Positions 53,389 through 64,000 of a stretch of 64,000 nt of DNA are shown piece by piece. This stretch comes from Bactericera cockerelli (taxonomy: Eukaryota > Arthropoda > Insecta > Hemiptera > Triozidae), in the NCBI GenBank assembly GCA_024516035.1, contig CM044966.1, forward strand, positions 19,064,878 through 19,128,877. The letters are read 5' to 3'. Within the stretch, counting starts at the first letter, position 1. Every line of letters starts with the position of its first letter. Below the pieces are notes generated by a model. It made no database searches. It was not told where the DNA came from and saw only the letters and a list, made by a program, of their open reading frames with translations. The translations under genes were made by a program, and so were the position numbers.

Positions 53389-56300
53389 GTACATATTTTT
53401 TAATTTAGAATCTAAGGTAGATGTGTTGAAGTATGTTTTTTTTTTAACCCTAGAATTTTCTGGTCTCCAGCCCTGTTTTCAATGTAGCCTTGGAAATTTT
53501 ACTAGTCCTGAATATCATACCATAGCATGAAGAAATAAGAAGTGTGGAATCCACCCCCCAGCAGCCTGCATCATGGCATCCTTAGTGCTAGTATCGCAAA
53601 GGAGTCTCCTCTCCTCGTCCCTCACAAAATTTCTAACCCAATAATCATGTAAACTTAAACAGTTCATATTGAGACAGACCATGAGAAATATTCTACTCCT
53701 TTGTATATTATCCATGCTATGATCATACTATCAGATTTCACTTTGAAAAACACCTAAGAAACAACGGGTCCATTGTGATCTTGTTGAACATCTGTTTTTG
53801 ACGGATTTTTATGAAACTTTCACAGAATACCTCGAATCTTATAAGGAAATGATTTCACACTGGAGAAACCAGAAATTTACACTTTAAATTACTTTAAATT
53901 TGATAAAAAATGAATCTCATTTGTGAATTCTAAGAACAACTTCCACCATTTTTCAACAGCTGAACACTGAAACAGAGGAGAAAGAGAAACTCAAAAATGA
54001 AAGAAAGAGGAAAAAGGAAACAAATACAGCTAAGACAACCACAAATATTTTCAGTAAAAATAACAAAGTGAAAATTTCATAAATGATTTATCAGTCTAGA
54101 AGATGTGTTTTGTTATTTTGCTAGAATAGCTTGAGTGACGGGCTTAGGTTAGGTTGAAATTAGCGCAGGCGTGTTGGCCAGGTCACCCAGCAATCCTGTC
54201 TAACCCTCACCCAACAAACAGTTGACAGTCAAAATGTTGTGTTTCATTAGCCAGCTTGGGTGAAGGGCTTAGGTTAGGTTGAACCCGTATAAATGTAAAC
54301 ATAAAGAGTTCACTTGAATTGAACATGAATTTTACAATTACTATTTTACAGGTACCTGTAATGAACATTGCAATCAAAATACTGTGTACACATCAAACAT
54401 CAAAACTGAAGACTTGGAATCCAAACCAAATGTTGATAATCTTATAACATTAAATTGGACTCAACATTTAAACTTTGCCAAGGACAAAGAAGAAAACTTA
54501 TTGGCTTTTCATTATAGTGGATGTCTGTTTTTCATGTAAGCATTAGTATTCATACCGAGCAGTACTTTTCTCTTATGAAAGGTGAATCTGCCACAAATTT
54601 AACCACTGGTGACTAAACTGATGAGATGGTAGTAAAAGATTTGTCAAAAATCCATCAACATACTGAAATTCTTTAATTTTTGATTTTATTTTCATTTGAC
54701 GTTGCCTTTATTTACATGGTCATATAATGACGGGGATTTTATTAAAAATTGAGATGGTAGTACAAGATCAGTGATGTACCTGGGGTAAATACCCGGGTAT
54801 TTACACCAAGATGGGGTATTTACCCAATTTAGCACATTTCCTTGCCAATATACACAAAAACATCTTCTTCTATTCCTGATCCCTCCCTCTGTGATATAAA
54901 CATTAAAATGTTGATCATATAGGTTAGGATTTACAGAACTAATTATAAAAAATGTATTTTTAGGTAATTAGTCATATATTACTCATACTTGTTCTGCCAT
55001 GCCTTATTCTGCTCAAGTAGGGCTTTTAGATTGCAGCCTCCATTTGCCCTGGTTTTAATTACCTACGTAAAATTACTCAAACAAATAAACATATCACAGG
55101 AAATGTAAAGAACCACATTCAGAAACAGAAGACTTTTATTTTTTTAAATTGAAATTAAATCACAAATAATAAAAAGTAGGTGCTTCCTACCCACCACTTG
55201 AAATTTTATAGAGCTCAAGTCAGAAAACTTTATTTGGGCAGGAATATTCGAAAACGCAGTTTGAAAGACTTGGGGAAAGACGCCATTCAAAGGAGCGGCC
55301 GCAGGCGCCACTCCTTTGAATTGGTTAAAGATACAAAAAAGTTAGATAAAAACATTTTCTCGGATTAAAAAAAATAATAGGGGTTCACTCCGATATTTCG
55401 GATTTTCTTAAATATCAGAGTTGAATTATAATTAATTATAAAATCATTATATCTGTTTCGGCAAGTCGTGGTCCTTATTTTTTGACTTTTTGGTCCGAAA
55501 TTTCAGACTTTATAATTAATTAAAAAATAAATATAAATAGCCTATCTAAAACAATAATATGCAAATACATACAAAATTTCATCAAAATCGAGTGTACCGT
55601 TCACGAGATATAAGCGTTTAAGTAAAAAGTTAGTGGTCAGGCACATGGTCTCTTTGTCCCCAGAACCGCTAGTACGAATTTGATGAATTTAAAATGGGAC
55701 CATCTACAGAATGTCTCCTATATGTGTGCAAAATTTCATCAAAATCCGTCGAGTAGTTTCCGAGATTTGCGCGTTACAAGGAATACTTTTAACAGACCGA
55801 CAGACGGACACAAAACCAAATTTGCTCAGGAGAAAATTGAAATCGGAGCAAAAAAATATTTTTTTTTTACAAAAACGAACACAATACTTCTGATTTCTAA
55901 TATTAGAAATTTCTCGGAAGTAATTGTATCTTTGACCAATTCAAAGAAGTGGCGCTTGCTCAACACTCAATCATGAAAAAATTGATAGATCTTTAAAGCA
56001 CGTATGATTTTTTGTTCTCGAGTTATGGCCGAAAATGTCAGCTCAACCTCGAAAATTTGGCAAATTTCCAAACTTTGAGGCCAGAGCGGGTCCTGTCAAC
56101 GTACTCTGATTGCTTTGAAATTTTGTCTATCTCAATTTCTGCAAAAGCCGAACTCATTTCTGGCTGAGCGTTGTAAAAATTCTGACATTTTTTTCTTACC
56201 CCTATGAGATAAAACCAGTCTAATCCCCACACACGCATTCTACGCCATATTCTGACATACCGAAAAGGGTGACTAGGAGAAGCGGGTGCAACCCCTACAG

Positions 56301-58149
56301 TAAAGTGAAATTTCTATTTTCCAACATATCTCTTGTTCCCAGAGTGACCAAAACCATTCCTCCCAAGACAGAACTTCTCGTAAGGAACTATAATCATGCC
56401 TCCTGCTGCAAAAGGCAATGCTCAACACTCAATCATGAAGAGAACAAACATCTTGATAACACCTGGTTCACTTGTTTGCTGTGTAGATTTATGTTGCCTT
56501 CACTAAACTATGTAATGAAACACGCCAGATTTTGCAACAAAACTGGATGTATAATTGCCAAAGTAGACAACAGTAAAGAGACAAACACTACTGAAGAATA
56601 CAAGCTTTGCACAGTTTCACCTTGTGAGTGCAATGAAAAAGCAGTGTTGGAGGATATTAAAAGTGTACCACAGGACAGTGAACATGTAAAATCTTCAGAT
56701 GAATCTCCTTCAAATACACTTCATGAGACTGTATTCCATGTAGATAATATTAAATGTGAGCCACAGGACAGAGTTGATATGAAAACTACAGATGCTACTC
56801 TATCAAACACAATTTATGAGACTGAAATTCTTATAGATAATATTAAATCTGATACACAGGATGGTAAACATATGATATCTACGGATGCACCCCCTTCAAA
56901 CACACATCATGAGACTGAACTTATAGGTAATATTAAATCTGAGCCACAGCACGGTAAACAAATGATATCTACGGATGCTCCTCCTTCAAACACACATCAT
57001 GAGACTGAACTTCATATAGATAATAGTGAGCCACAGGGAAGTAGACATATAGAACAAGTTGCATCAAAGACGTTTCATGATGCTAAACTATTAATAGAAA
57101 TGCCTTTCAGTTGTGAGGTTTGTAGAAAAGCTTTCACTCGCTCTAGTATTTTAAAAGTTCACATGAGGACTCACACTAGTGAGAAGGGTTTCACTTGTGA
57201 TCTTTGTGGAAAATCTTTTAATGATTCAAGTGAATTAACTAAACACATGAGAACTCACACAGGTGAAAAGCCTTTCACTTGTGAAGTTTGTAGAAAATCT
57301 TTCAATAGTTCAAGTGATTTAACTTCACACATGAGGACTCACACTGGTGAGAAGCCTTTCACTTGTAAGGTTTGTAGGAAATCTTTCTCTCACTCATGTG
57401 ATTTAACTAAACACTTGAGGACTCACACTGGTGAAAAGCTTTTTAGATGTGAAGTTTGTAGAAAATCTTTTTCTACATCAAGTAGTTTAACTTCACACAT
57501 GAGGACTCACACTGGTGAGAAGCCTTTCACTTGTAAGGTTTGTAGGAAATCTTTCTCTCACTCATGTGATTTAACAAAACACTTGAGGACTCACACTGGT
57601 GAAAAGCCTTTTAGATGTGAAGTTTGTAGAAAATCTTTTTCTACATCAAGTAGTTTAACGACACATATAAGGACTCATACTGGTGAGAAGCCTTACAGGT
57701 GTAAAGATTGTAGAAAATGTTTCCCTCACTCAGGTGATTTAACTACACACATGAGGTCTCACACTGGTGAGAAACCTTTCAGGTGTAAAGTTTGTAGAAA
57801 ATCTTTTTCTCAATCAGGTAATTTATCTAAACACATGAGGACTCACACTGGTGAGAAACCTTTCAGTTGTGAGGTTTGCAGAGAATCTTTTACTCGATCT
57901 CATACTTTAATGGTTCACAGGAGGACTCACACTGGTGAGAAGCCTTTCAGTTGTGAGGTTTGTAGGAAATCTTTCACGCAATCTAGTACGTTAATAGTTC
58001 ACATGAGCACTCACACTGGTGTGAAACCTTTCAGTTGTAAAGTTTGTAGAAAATCTTTTTCTGAATTAGGTAATTTATCTAAACACATGAGGACTCACAC
58101 TGGTGAGAAGCCTTTCAGTTGTGAGGCGTCAAGTACAACTCAAGGATAG
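53304..58149 (+). CDS. C2H2 zinc-finger protein, copy 3 (12 fingers), three exons
   Basis: Exons are 53304-53388, 54352-54535 and 56343-58149, giving 691 residues. The N-terminal C-X2-C-X12-H-X3-C block (FTCLLCRFMLP...KHARFC) is kept. The linker is short, about five units, with one IKCEP and variants such as IKSEPQH. Twelve canonical fingers follow; fingers 4 and 6 and fingers 5 and 7 are near-identical pairs, so a two-finger block was duplicated. The array has none of the nonsense codons or the transposon of copies 1 and 2. It ends [12 protein letters not shown], the natural C-terminus from which the decayed ends of copies 1 and 2 derive. Likely DNA-binding; target unknown. Confidence 0.88.
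54352..54535 (+). CDS. Zinc-finger copy 3, exon 2
   Basis: 184 nt, nearly identical to copy 2, with the acceptor ATTTTACAG and the donor CAT/GTAAGC. Confidence 0.7.
54774..55277. mobile_element. hAT-type element of copy 3, right end deleted
   Basis: Starts CAGTGATGTACCTGGGGTAA after TACAAGAT like the copy 2 element and follows it to CTTGGGGAA. It then jumps to GACGCCATTCAAAGGAGCGG, so the right terminus and following intron text were lost. Confidence 0.8.
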
Positions 58150-58175
58150 TCACGTTTAATGTGATGTGCTAACTA

Positions 58176-60962
58176 CCCAGACAGCACAGAAAGTGTTTAA
58201 AAAGATTTTAATAACACTTATTTTGACAAGATTCAAACATTTTGTAAAGCTTATTTTGACAATGCTAAACATTTTAAAAACACTTTACTATTTCCTCTCC
58301 TGGGTATTTCATAAACCTTATTTTGACAAGGTTTTGGAAATTGCATACCTTCTAAGTAATTTGAAGTTGCTCCATATTCAATTCCATACCGCCGCCATTG
58401 CCCGGGAAAATTGGAAAATTGTGATTTCACAGTAGGCCCAGGAAATTTTTAAAATTAATTTGGATATGATGAAACATATTCAATTTCAAGACAACTTGGT
58501 CAAGAATGATGAAAAGCTGTTGATAAAATGCTAACATTAATAAACAAGAAGACAACTTGTGTTTCTCAGTTTTATATTTTTCCATTTTCATGGTAAAAAA
58601 ATGAAAGCAAAAATATGTAACAAACGAAAACATGAAACAAACAGAACAAAATATATAGAATCAGCAAAATATAATACATAGAATCAGCAGATAAATTAAG
58701 CCCAGTGGACTTAATAAATCTAAATCTATACATATAGGTAATTAAATAACCATAGAATAGTGGTAAAAGGAAAGTAAGACTTTCAAAACAAAGCTTTGTA
58801 AAATAAAGAACAGTCTCATTCTGGAAAGTTTTTTTTTATTGTTTGTTTTAAAGTGGGTTTAAACTCACTTGCATGGTCATATCATGACCGAGGTCTTACC
58901 CTCCATTAGCAGGAAACTCACAAACCTGCTACCCACATTAACCTCACCCAGCCTGGGTTGGGCCAAAGTCTTCCCTCATTGAAAATTGCTTAACTTTGGT
59001 GGTCCTACAAGAAATTGTGTATTCAACTTGCCGTCAACACTGGCTCTAAAAGATTTCACACTTTCAGTATCTCCAATTAGTGGTAAAAGTTTATGTACAC
59101 TTTGACTGGCATATGGATTCTCAACACTTGGGAATTGTGAATGTTGAACATAATTTCATGATAAAAAGATAATAATTTTAAGATATGCCAGCCTCACATT
59201 TTCAGAGAGAACAGAAATTTCTTTACAAAAATAAACAAAAAACAACCCACATTAACTTTACCCAGCCTGAGTAGGGCTCGATATGCTTGCCTCACATTTT
59301 CAGAGAGAACAGAAATTTCTTTACAAAAAAAAAAACAACTGTGCATTGAAGGATTTATGGATTACAGGGAAGTCAAATCCTGAATAATGTAAACTGCTAT
59401 TTTTAAATAATAAAAAAAATCAAAACACATTACAATAAAAATTGTACTTCTATTTAAAAAAGGAACTGTCAAAATTTGCAATACTTATTTCTTCTTTTCT
59501 TCCATTATTTTTTTATTATGTACATTTTCAAAAGGACCAGTATTATCTGTTTCAAAACCTCACCCAGCCTGATAAAAACTACACACGCCAGCCTCATATG
59601 TTCAAAAGAAACAGAATTATGTTTCACAACAACAAAAAAACACTGCCAATTATGGACACAATACTTCCTCGTGATTGTTTCACATTGTATACACGTGCCA
59701 ATTTTGAGATTTTATACAAAATTACTTGAATCTCCAAAACAACTGGACCGATTTTCTTCAAATTTGTTTTATATGGTATAAAATCATTTTTTCTACATTC
59801 CAGATTCCACAAAAAGTTCTGTATCGGCAAGTCGTCATCCCTTATTTTTTTTACTTTTTTGTCCAAAATTTCGGATTTTCTTAAATATCAGAGTTGAATT
59901 ATAATTCATTAAAAAATCATTATAAATAGCCCATGTAAAACAATAATATCCATATGCATACAAAATTTCATCAAAATCAGCTGTACCGTTCACGAGATAT
60001 AAGCGTTTAAGTAAAAAGTTAGTGGTCAGGCGCATGGTCTCTTTCACCCAGAACCGCTAGTACGAATTTGATTAATTAAAAATGGGACCATTTACAGAAC
60101 GTCTCCTATAATTATGTGTGCAAAATTTCATCAAAATCCGTTGAGCAGTTTTCGAGATTTGCGCGTTACAAAGAATTGTTTTAACAGACAGATAGACCAA
60201 CGAACCGACAGACGGACACAAAACCAAAGTTGCTCAGGAGGTTATGAAACGTCCAGAAATATGAAGAAAATTGAAATCGGAGCAAAAAAATATTATTTTT
60301 TTTTACAAAAACGAACACAATACTTCTGATTTCTAATATTAGAAATTTCTCGGAAGTAAAATGAACCTAGGTCTTTGGATTATGGGCAGTAGTCAAATCC
60401 TGAATAATGTAAGCTACTGTTTTAAAAATTTAAAATTATTAACACATTATAGTAAAAATTGTACTTATTACAAGTAAAAAACTGGCTTAATTTGCAGCAC
60501 CTAATACTTCTTCTTAATTTACATTATTTTTTTATGATATTATTGTAGCTGGTTGAAGATCCATGATTAACCCCTGTCTTGATTTGAGATAGTGAGGATG
60601 GGGATTTTATTCTGAGTTTACTGGGAATAGTACCAGCTACCCACATTAACCTCACTCAGCCTGAGTAGGGCCTAGATATGCCAGCCTCACATTTTCAGAG
60701 AGAACAGATTTATTTATAATAAAAAAAAATGGGGGTTGTATACTGAATTTACTGGGAATAGTACTAGCTACCCACATTAACCTCTTATAAAAGATTGTGA
60801 AAACCTTTCCGAAGTGTTTATAAACCTTGCCTGAGTAAGTTTTCCGCAAACTTATTATTTCATACTTTTTTTATACTCTTTTAAACCTTGTGAAGTAAAG
60901 GTTATTTTTACAAGGAAAATTCAGAGACTATAAAGGTTGTGTAACCTTGTGTGCCGTCTGGG
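58176..60962. mobile_element. Candidate 2.8-kb inverted-repeat element at the copy 3/copy 4 boundary
   Basis: CCCAGACAGCACAGAAAG at 58176 and CTTGTGTGCCGTCTGGG at 60962 are inverted ends. Sub-terminal text with TTATTTTGACAAGG-like pieces is AT-rich on both sides. The interior holds a 5S-SINE (58865-59050) and the dispersed repeat at 59640-60360. No target duplication was found, so the call is tentative. Confidence 0.5.
58865..59050 (-). mobile_element. 5S rRNA-derived SINE
   Basis: CCTCCATTAGCAGGAAACTC, ACAAACCTGCTACCCACATT, then ATTGCTTAACTTTGGTGGTC and CTACAAGAAATTGTG; the reverse complement of the family at 10885 and 23270. Its head lies at the right. Confidence 0.7.
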
Positions 60963-61499
60963 ATATTCTGCTTGGTATTCCTGACTAAATAGGCTGGGTA
61001 TCCATGTTCTTAGTTTAAAAGCAATCTTGAACCTAGATAAACATAAAAAGTTGATGATTTTTAGTATGTTGATGGACTTAATAGCTAATTCCCAACCCTA
61101 CTAAGAATGGGTACTGTCATCCAGCCTGAGTAATGTCGGGAATTGTCAGCAGAATGTCAATTGTCACAATAATAGAAGTATTGACCGCTCTGTTTCAAAT
61201 TATATGCATGTTCATCATGACATAGGACGTTGTGCTGGCTATTCCCGACCCTACTCATCCTGGGAGAGGATAATTTGAATGAATAAGTTTTTTGCCATGC
61301 AAATCAGTTGTAACTTTAGTTTAGTTGCAACATTTTTTTTTTTTTTTTCTACTAATCATGTGCAAATAATGGAAATCTAGCACTCCTTAGTTAAAACATG
61401 TGTGTTGTGATTCTTTATAAATGACATCAAAATTATTGAAATTGGACCAACGAAACCGCAGAAAAAAACAAGATTGAATTATATCGTTTTGACCAATAT

Positions 61500-61652
61500 T
61501 TTTAATTTCCTTATCCTATAATATTTTTAATATCTTGAACTTTTTGGAACCCGGCACCAATTTACCGGTATTTTAAGGGTGACCCGCTTAAACTAACTTT
61601 TTTATCATTCACCGCGTAGATGGGGGAAAGTATTGTATTCGTAGAAAATTTG

Positions 61653-61695
<43 letters not shown>

Positions 61696-62760
61696 CAGGA
61701 TATCACGAGAACGGTAAGAGCTAGAGACTTGAATTTTGGTATGGAAATTAATTTTATGCACCAGACGAACAACGAAACTTTTGGTCGAAATCGGGCGCAT
61801 TCTGCGGCTGCAGGGCCGCAATAATCGACCACAAGGAATGTTTCTTTGAATCGGTTAAAGATACAAAAAAATCTGGTGTAAACATCACAAGACTTTCCTT
61901 ATCCCCAAAAAAGAAGTCGAATTCCGCCACTGGTGACTCAACGGTAACAGATAGCTAAAAATCAAAATCATTGAATTTGATATGTCATAACCCCCTAAGA
62001 TGAATAATAAAAAAGTTAGTCAGAGTGGGTCCAAATACTGTTAAACTAGGGCCAAGGTCCAAAAAGTTCAAGATATCAGAAAAATGATCAGCATAGACCC
62101 CTATTATTTTTTTAATCTAAGAAAATATTGTTCTTAAAAAAAATTATATTTTTAACCAATTCAAAGAAGTGGCGTTTGCAGCTAATATTTGCTCCCCTGC
62201 GGCTGATTTTGACCTAAAGTTTCGTGGTTCGTCTGGTGTATAAAATTAATTTCCATACCAAATTTCAAGTCTAGCTCTTACCGTTCTCGAGATATCCTGT
62301 TCACACACACACACCGGACGCACGGATCAATGGCTGAAAACCATTTTTTTGGTATCCTGAAGCTATGATTCGTCCAGAAATGTGAAAAAATTGGGTAGGT
62401 CAAATTTTCGCAGAATACAATATTTTTATTATAGGATAAGGAAAGTAAAAAAACTTAGAGAACAACATTTCCTTAGAATAAAAAAATAAAAGAAGTTTAC
62501 TCAGATCATTTTTTTGATACCTGTCTTGAACTTTTTGAAACCCGGCCCCAATTTACCAGTATTTTTTAGGGTCCCCATTAGACCATCTTTTTTCATTATT
62601 ATTTATCGTTGATGGGGGTTATGACAAATCAATTCCAATGATTTTGAGGTGCTGATTTCAAATTTGACATTGATTTTTAGAAAACTGTTACTTTTGAGTC
62701 ACCAGTTCCCGTTCCCATTCTTAATATGATAAGAAAAGTCGGGTGATGTTTACACCAGAT
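61500..62760. repeat. Inverted-repeat family IR-A, two adjoining units, before copy 4
   Basis: AATATCTTGAACTTTTTGGA at 61527 pairs with TCCAAAAAGTTCAAGATATC near 62060. A second unit with CTTGAACTTTTTGAAACCCG starts at 62525. A (GT)18-19 tract is at 61653-61692. Confidence 0.7.
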
Positions 62761-63204
62761 TATTATTATTTAATAACACTTAGGACATAACAAGCCTTTA
62801 TTTATATTATTTCAAGCCGCATCCTGACGTGCCATGCTCAAAATATTAGCCAGAAAATTAGAATTTTCCACCTTTTTTTCTCATTGTTTTCACGTTTTTT
62901 AATAGAGTCCCTCACTGATCATGAAAGTTATCGCGATGACCTGTTTTTTATTGTAAAAACTGTCTGAGAATATCACGGACTTTTATTTGAGCTCTTTAAT
63001 GTCATAATATGACAAAACGTTCTCGAAATATATGCAAGTTTGCTGCAATTTCAATATTTTTTCAGATTTACTTGAAATGAAAATACATCGATTTAGCTCG
63101 GGATTTTGAAATTACAGCGATGATAGTGTGTGTGTACACGTTTGTATGTAAGTGTGTGTGTGTGAGAGTCTGGCGAATGGGTAATTGTGAGTTTGCTGGT
63201 TTGA

Positions 63205-63207
63205 GAA

Positions 63208-63261
<54 letters not shown>

Positions 63262-63262
63262 C
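63205..63262. repeat. (CA)n microsatellite
   Basis: Nearly pure CA for about 50 bp just before zinc-finger copy 4. A shorter GT-rich stretch lies at the same place before copy 1 (31255-31340). Confidence 0.95.
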
Positions 63263-63378
63263 CCCACACACGCATTCTACGCCATATTCTGACATACCGA
63301 AAAGGATGACTAGGAGAAGCGGGTGCAGCCCTCTAGTAAAGTGAAATTTCTATTTTCCAACATATCTCTTGTTCCCAG

Positions 63379-64000
63379 AGTGACCAAAACCATTCCTCCC
63401 AAGACAGAACTTCTCGTAAGGAACTATAATCATGCCTCCTGCTGCAAAATGCAATGCTCAACACTCAATCATGAAGAGAACAAACATCTTGATAACACCT
63501 GGTTCACTTGTTTGCTGTGTAGATTTATGTTGCCTTCACTAAACTATGTAATGAAACACGCCAGATTTTGCAACAAAAACTGGATGTATAATTGCCAAAG
63601 TAGACAACAGTAAAGAGACAAACACTACTGAAGAATACAAGCTTTGCACAGTGTCACCTTGTGCATGCAATGGAGAAGCAGTGTTGGAGGATATCAAATG
63701 TGAGCCTCAAGACAGTGTACATATAGAATCTACAGAGGCACCTCTCTCAAACGTACTTCATGAGACTGAATTCCATATAGATAATATTAAATGTGAGCCA
63801 CAGGATAGTGTGCATATAGAATCTACAGATGCATCTCCTTCAAACACAATTCATGTGTCTGCACTCGATAAAAATAATATTACATGTGAGCTACAGGGCA
63901 GTGGACATATAAAATCTATAGGACCTCTTTCAAACGCACTTCACGGGACTGAAATTCATACAGATAATATTAAATGTGAGCCACAGGACAGTGAACATAT
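63379..64000 (+). pseudogene. C2H2 zinc-finger copy 4, exon 3, frameshifted and cut by window end
   Basis: The acceptor CTTGTTCCCAG and the Cys-rich block match copies 1-3. At 63575-63579 a run of five A replaces four, so CNKTGCII becomes CNKNWMYN and stops after 17 residues in the new frame. Beyond it the original frame continues open to the window end with linker units DIKCEPQDSVHIES and DNIKCEPQDSVHIEST. No exons 1 and 2 like those of copies 1-3 are present between 58150 and 63378. It is either a pseudogene or a single-base assembly error in a gene missing its start. Confidence 0.8.

Noticed and set aside
61605..61832. Open frames with His-Thr repeats
   Set aside because: They are the (GT)n microsatellite read on the minus strand.

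Overview
The window looks like nuclear DNA of an arthropod, most likely an insect. It is AT-rich, has spliced genes with GT-AG introns, is packed with transposable elements and SINEs, and carries a septin whose residues read closest, by eye and from family knowledge, to Drosophila peanut / Septin-7. I cannot fix the order from sequence alone; a hemipteran is a guess.

Region 1 (1-11,490, + strand): a septin of the Septin-7/peanut type in eight exons. It is complete to the stop codon; its start may lie upstream of the window. GTPase motifs G1, G3 and G4, the septin unique element, the C-terminal coiled coil and a basic tail are all readable. The odd part is the introns. Exon-intron junctions have been duplicated into minisatellites that carry copies of the splice sites: acceptor copies before the first exon, four donor copies after exon 3, one acceptor copy before exon 6, a 60-nt copy of the exon 6 end, and about 16 acceptor copies before exon 7. 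Intron 4 also holds an inverted copy of the last coding exon. Introns 1 and 2 each hold a hammerhead ribozyme motif in the sense orientation, and two hAT-type elements with 8-bp target duplications.

Region 2 (11,491-28,300): no convincing protein gene. It holds tRNA-derived and 5S-rRNA-derived SINEs, two small Helitron families (one as a tandem pair), a Tc1/mariner-type transposase relic broken by nested insertions, piggyBac-like MITEs, and retroposon 3' ends.

Region 3 (28,300-64,000, + strand): a tandem cluster of four related C2H2 zinc-finger genes. Copies 1-3 each have two small 5' exons and one long 3' exon. The long exon encodes a Cys-rich N-terminal finger, a linker of repeated units with I-K-C-E motifs, and 14, 16 (plus one broken) or 12 fingers. 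Copy 4 is cut by the window end, has no visible 5' exons, and carries a one-base frameshift. Copies 1 and 2 share the same nonsense codons and the same Tc1-like insertion in their decayed 3' finger arrays, which orders events: insertion first, then duplication. Later insertions can be dated by paralogous empty sites: a 2.47-kb TA-flanked element in the 3' flank of copy 2, and nested non-LTR retrotransposon pieces between copies 1 and 2. The septin and zinc-finger genes show no functional link; they are simply neighbours.
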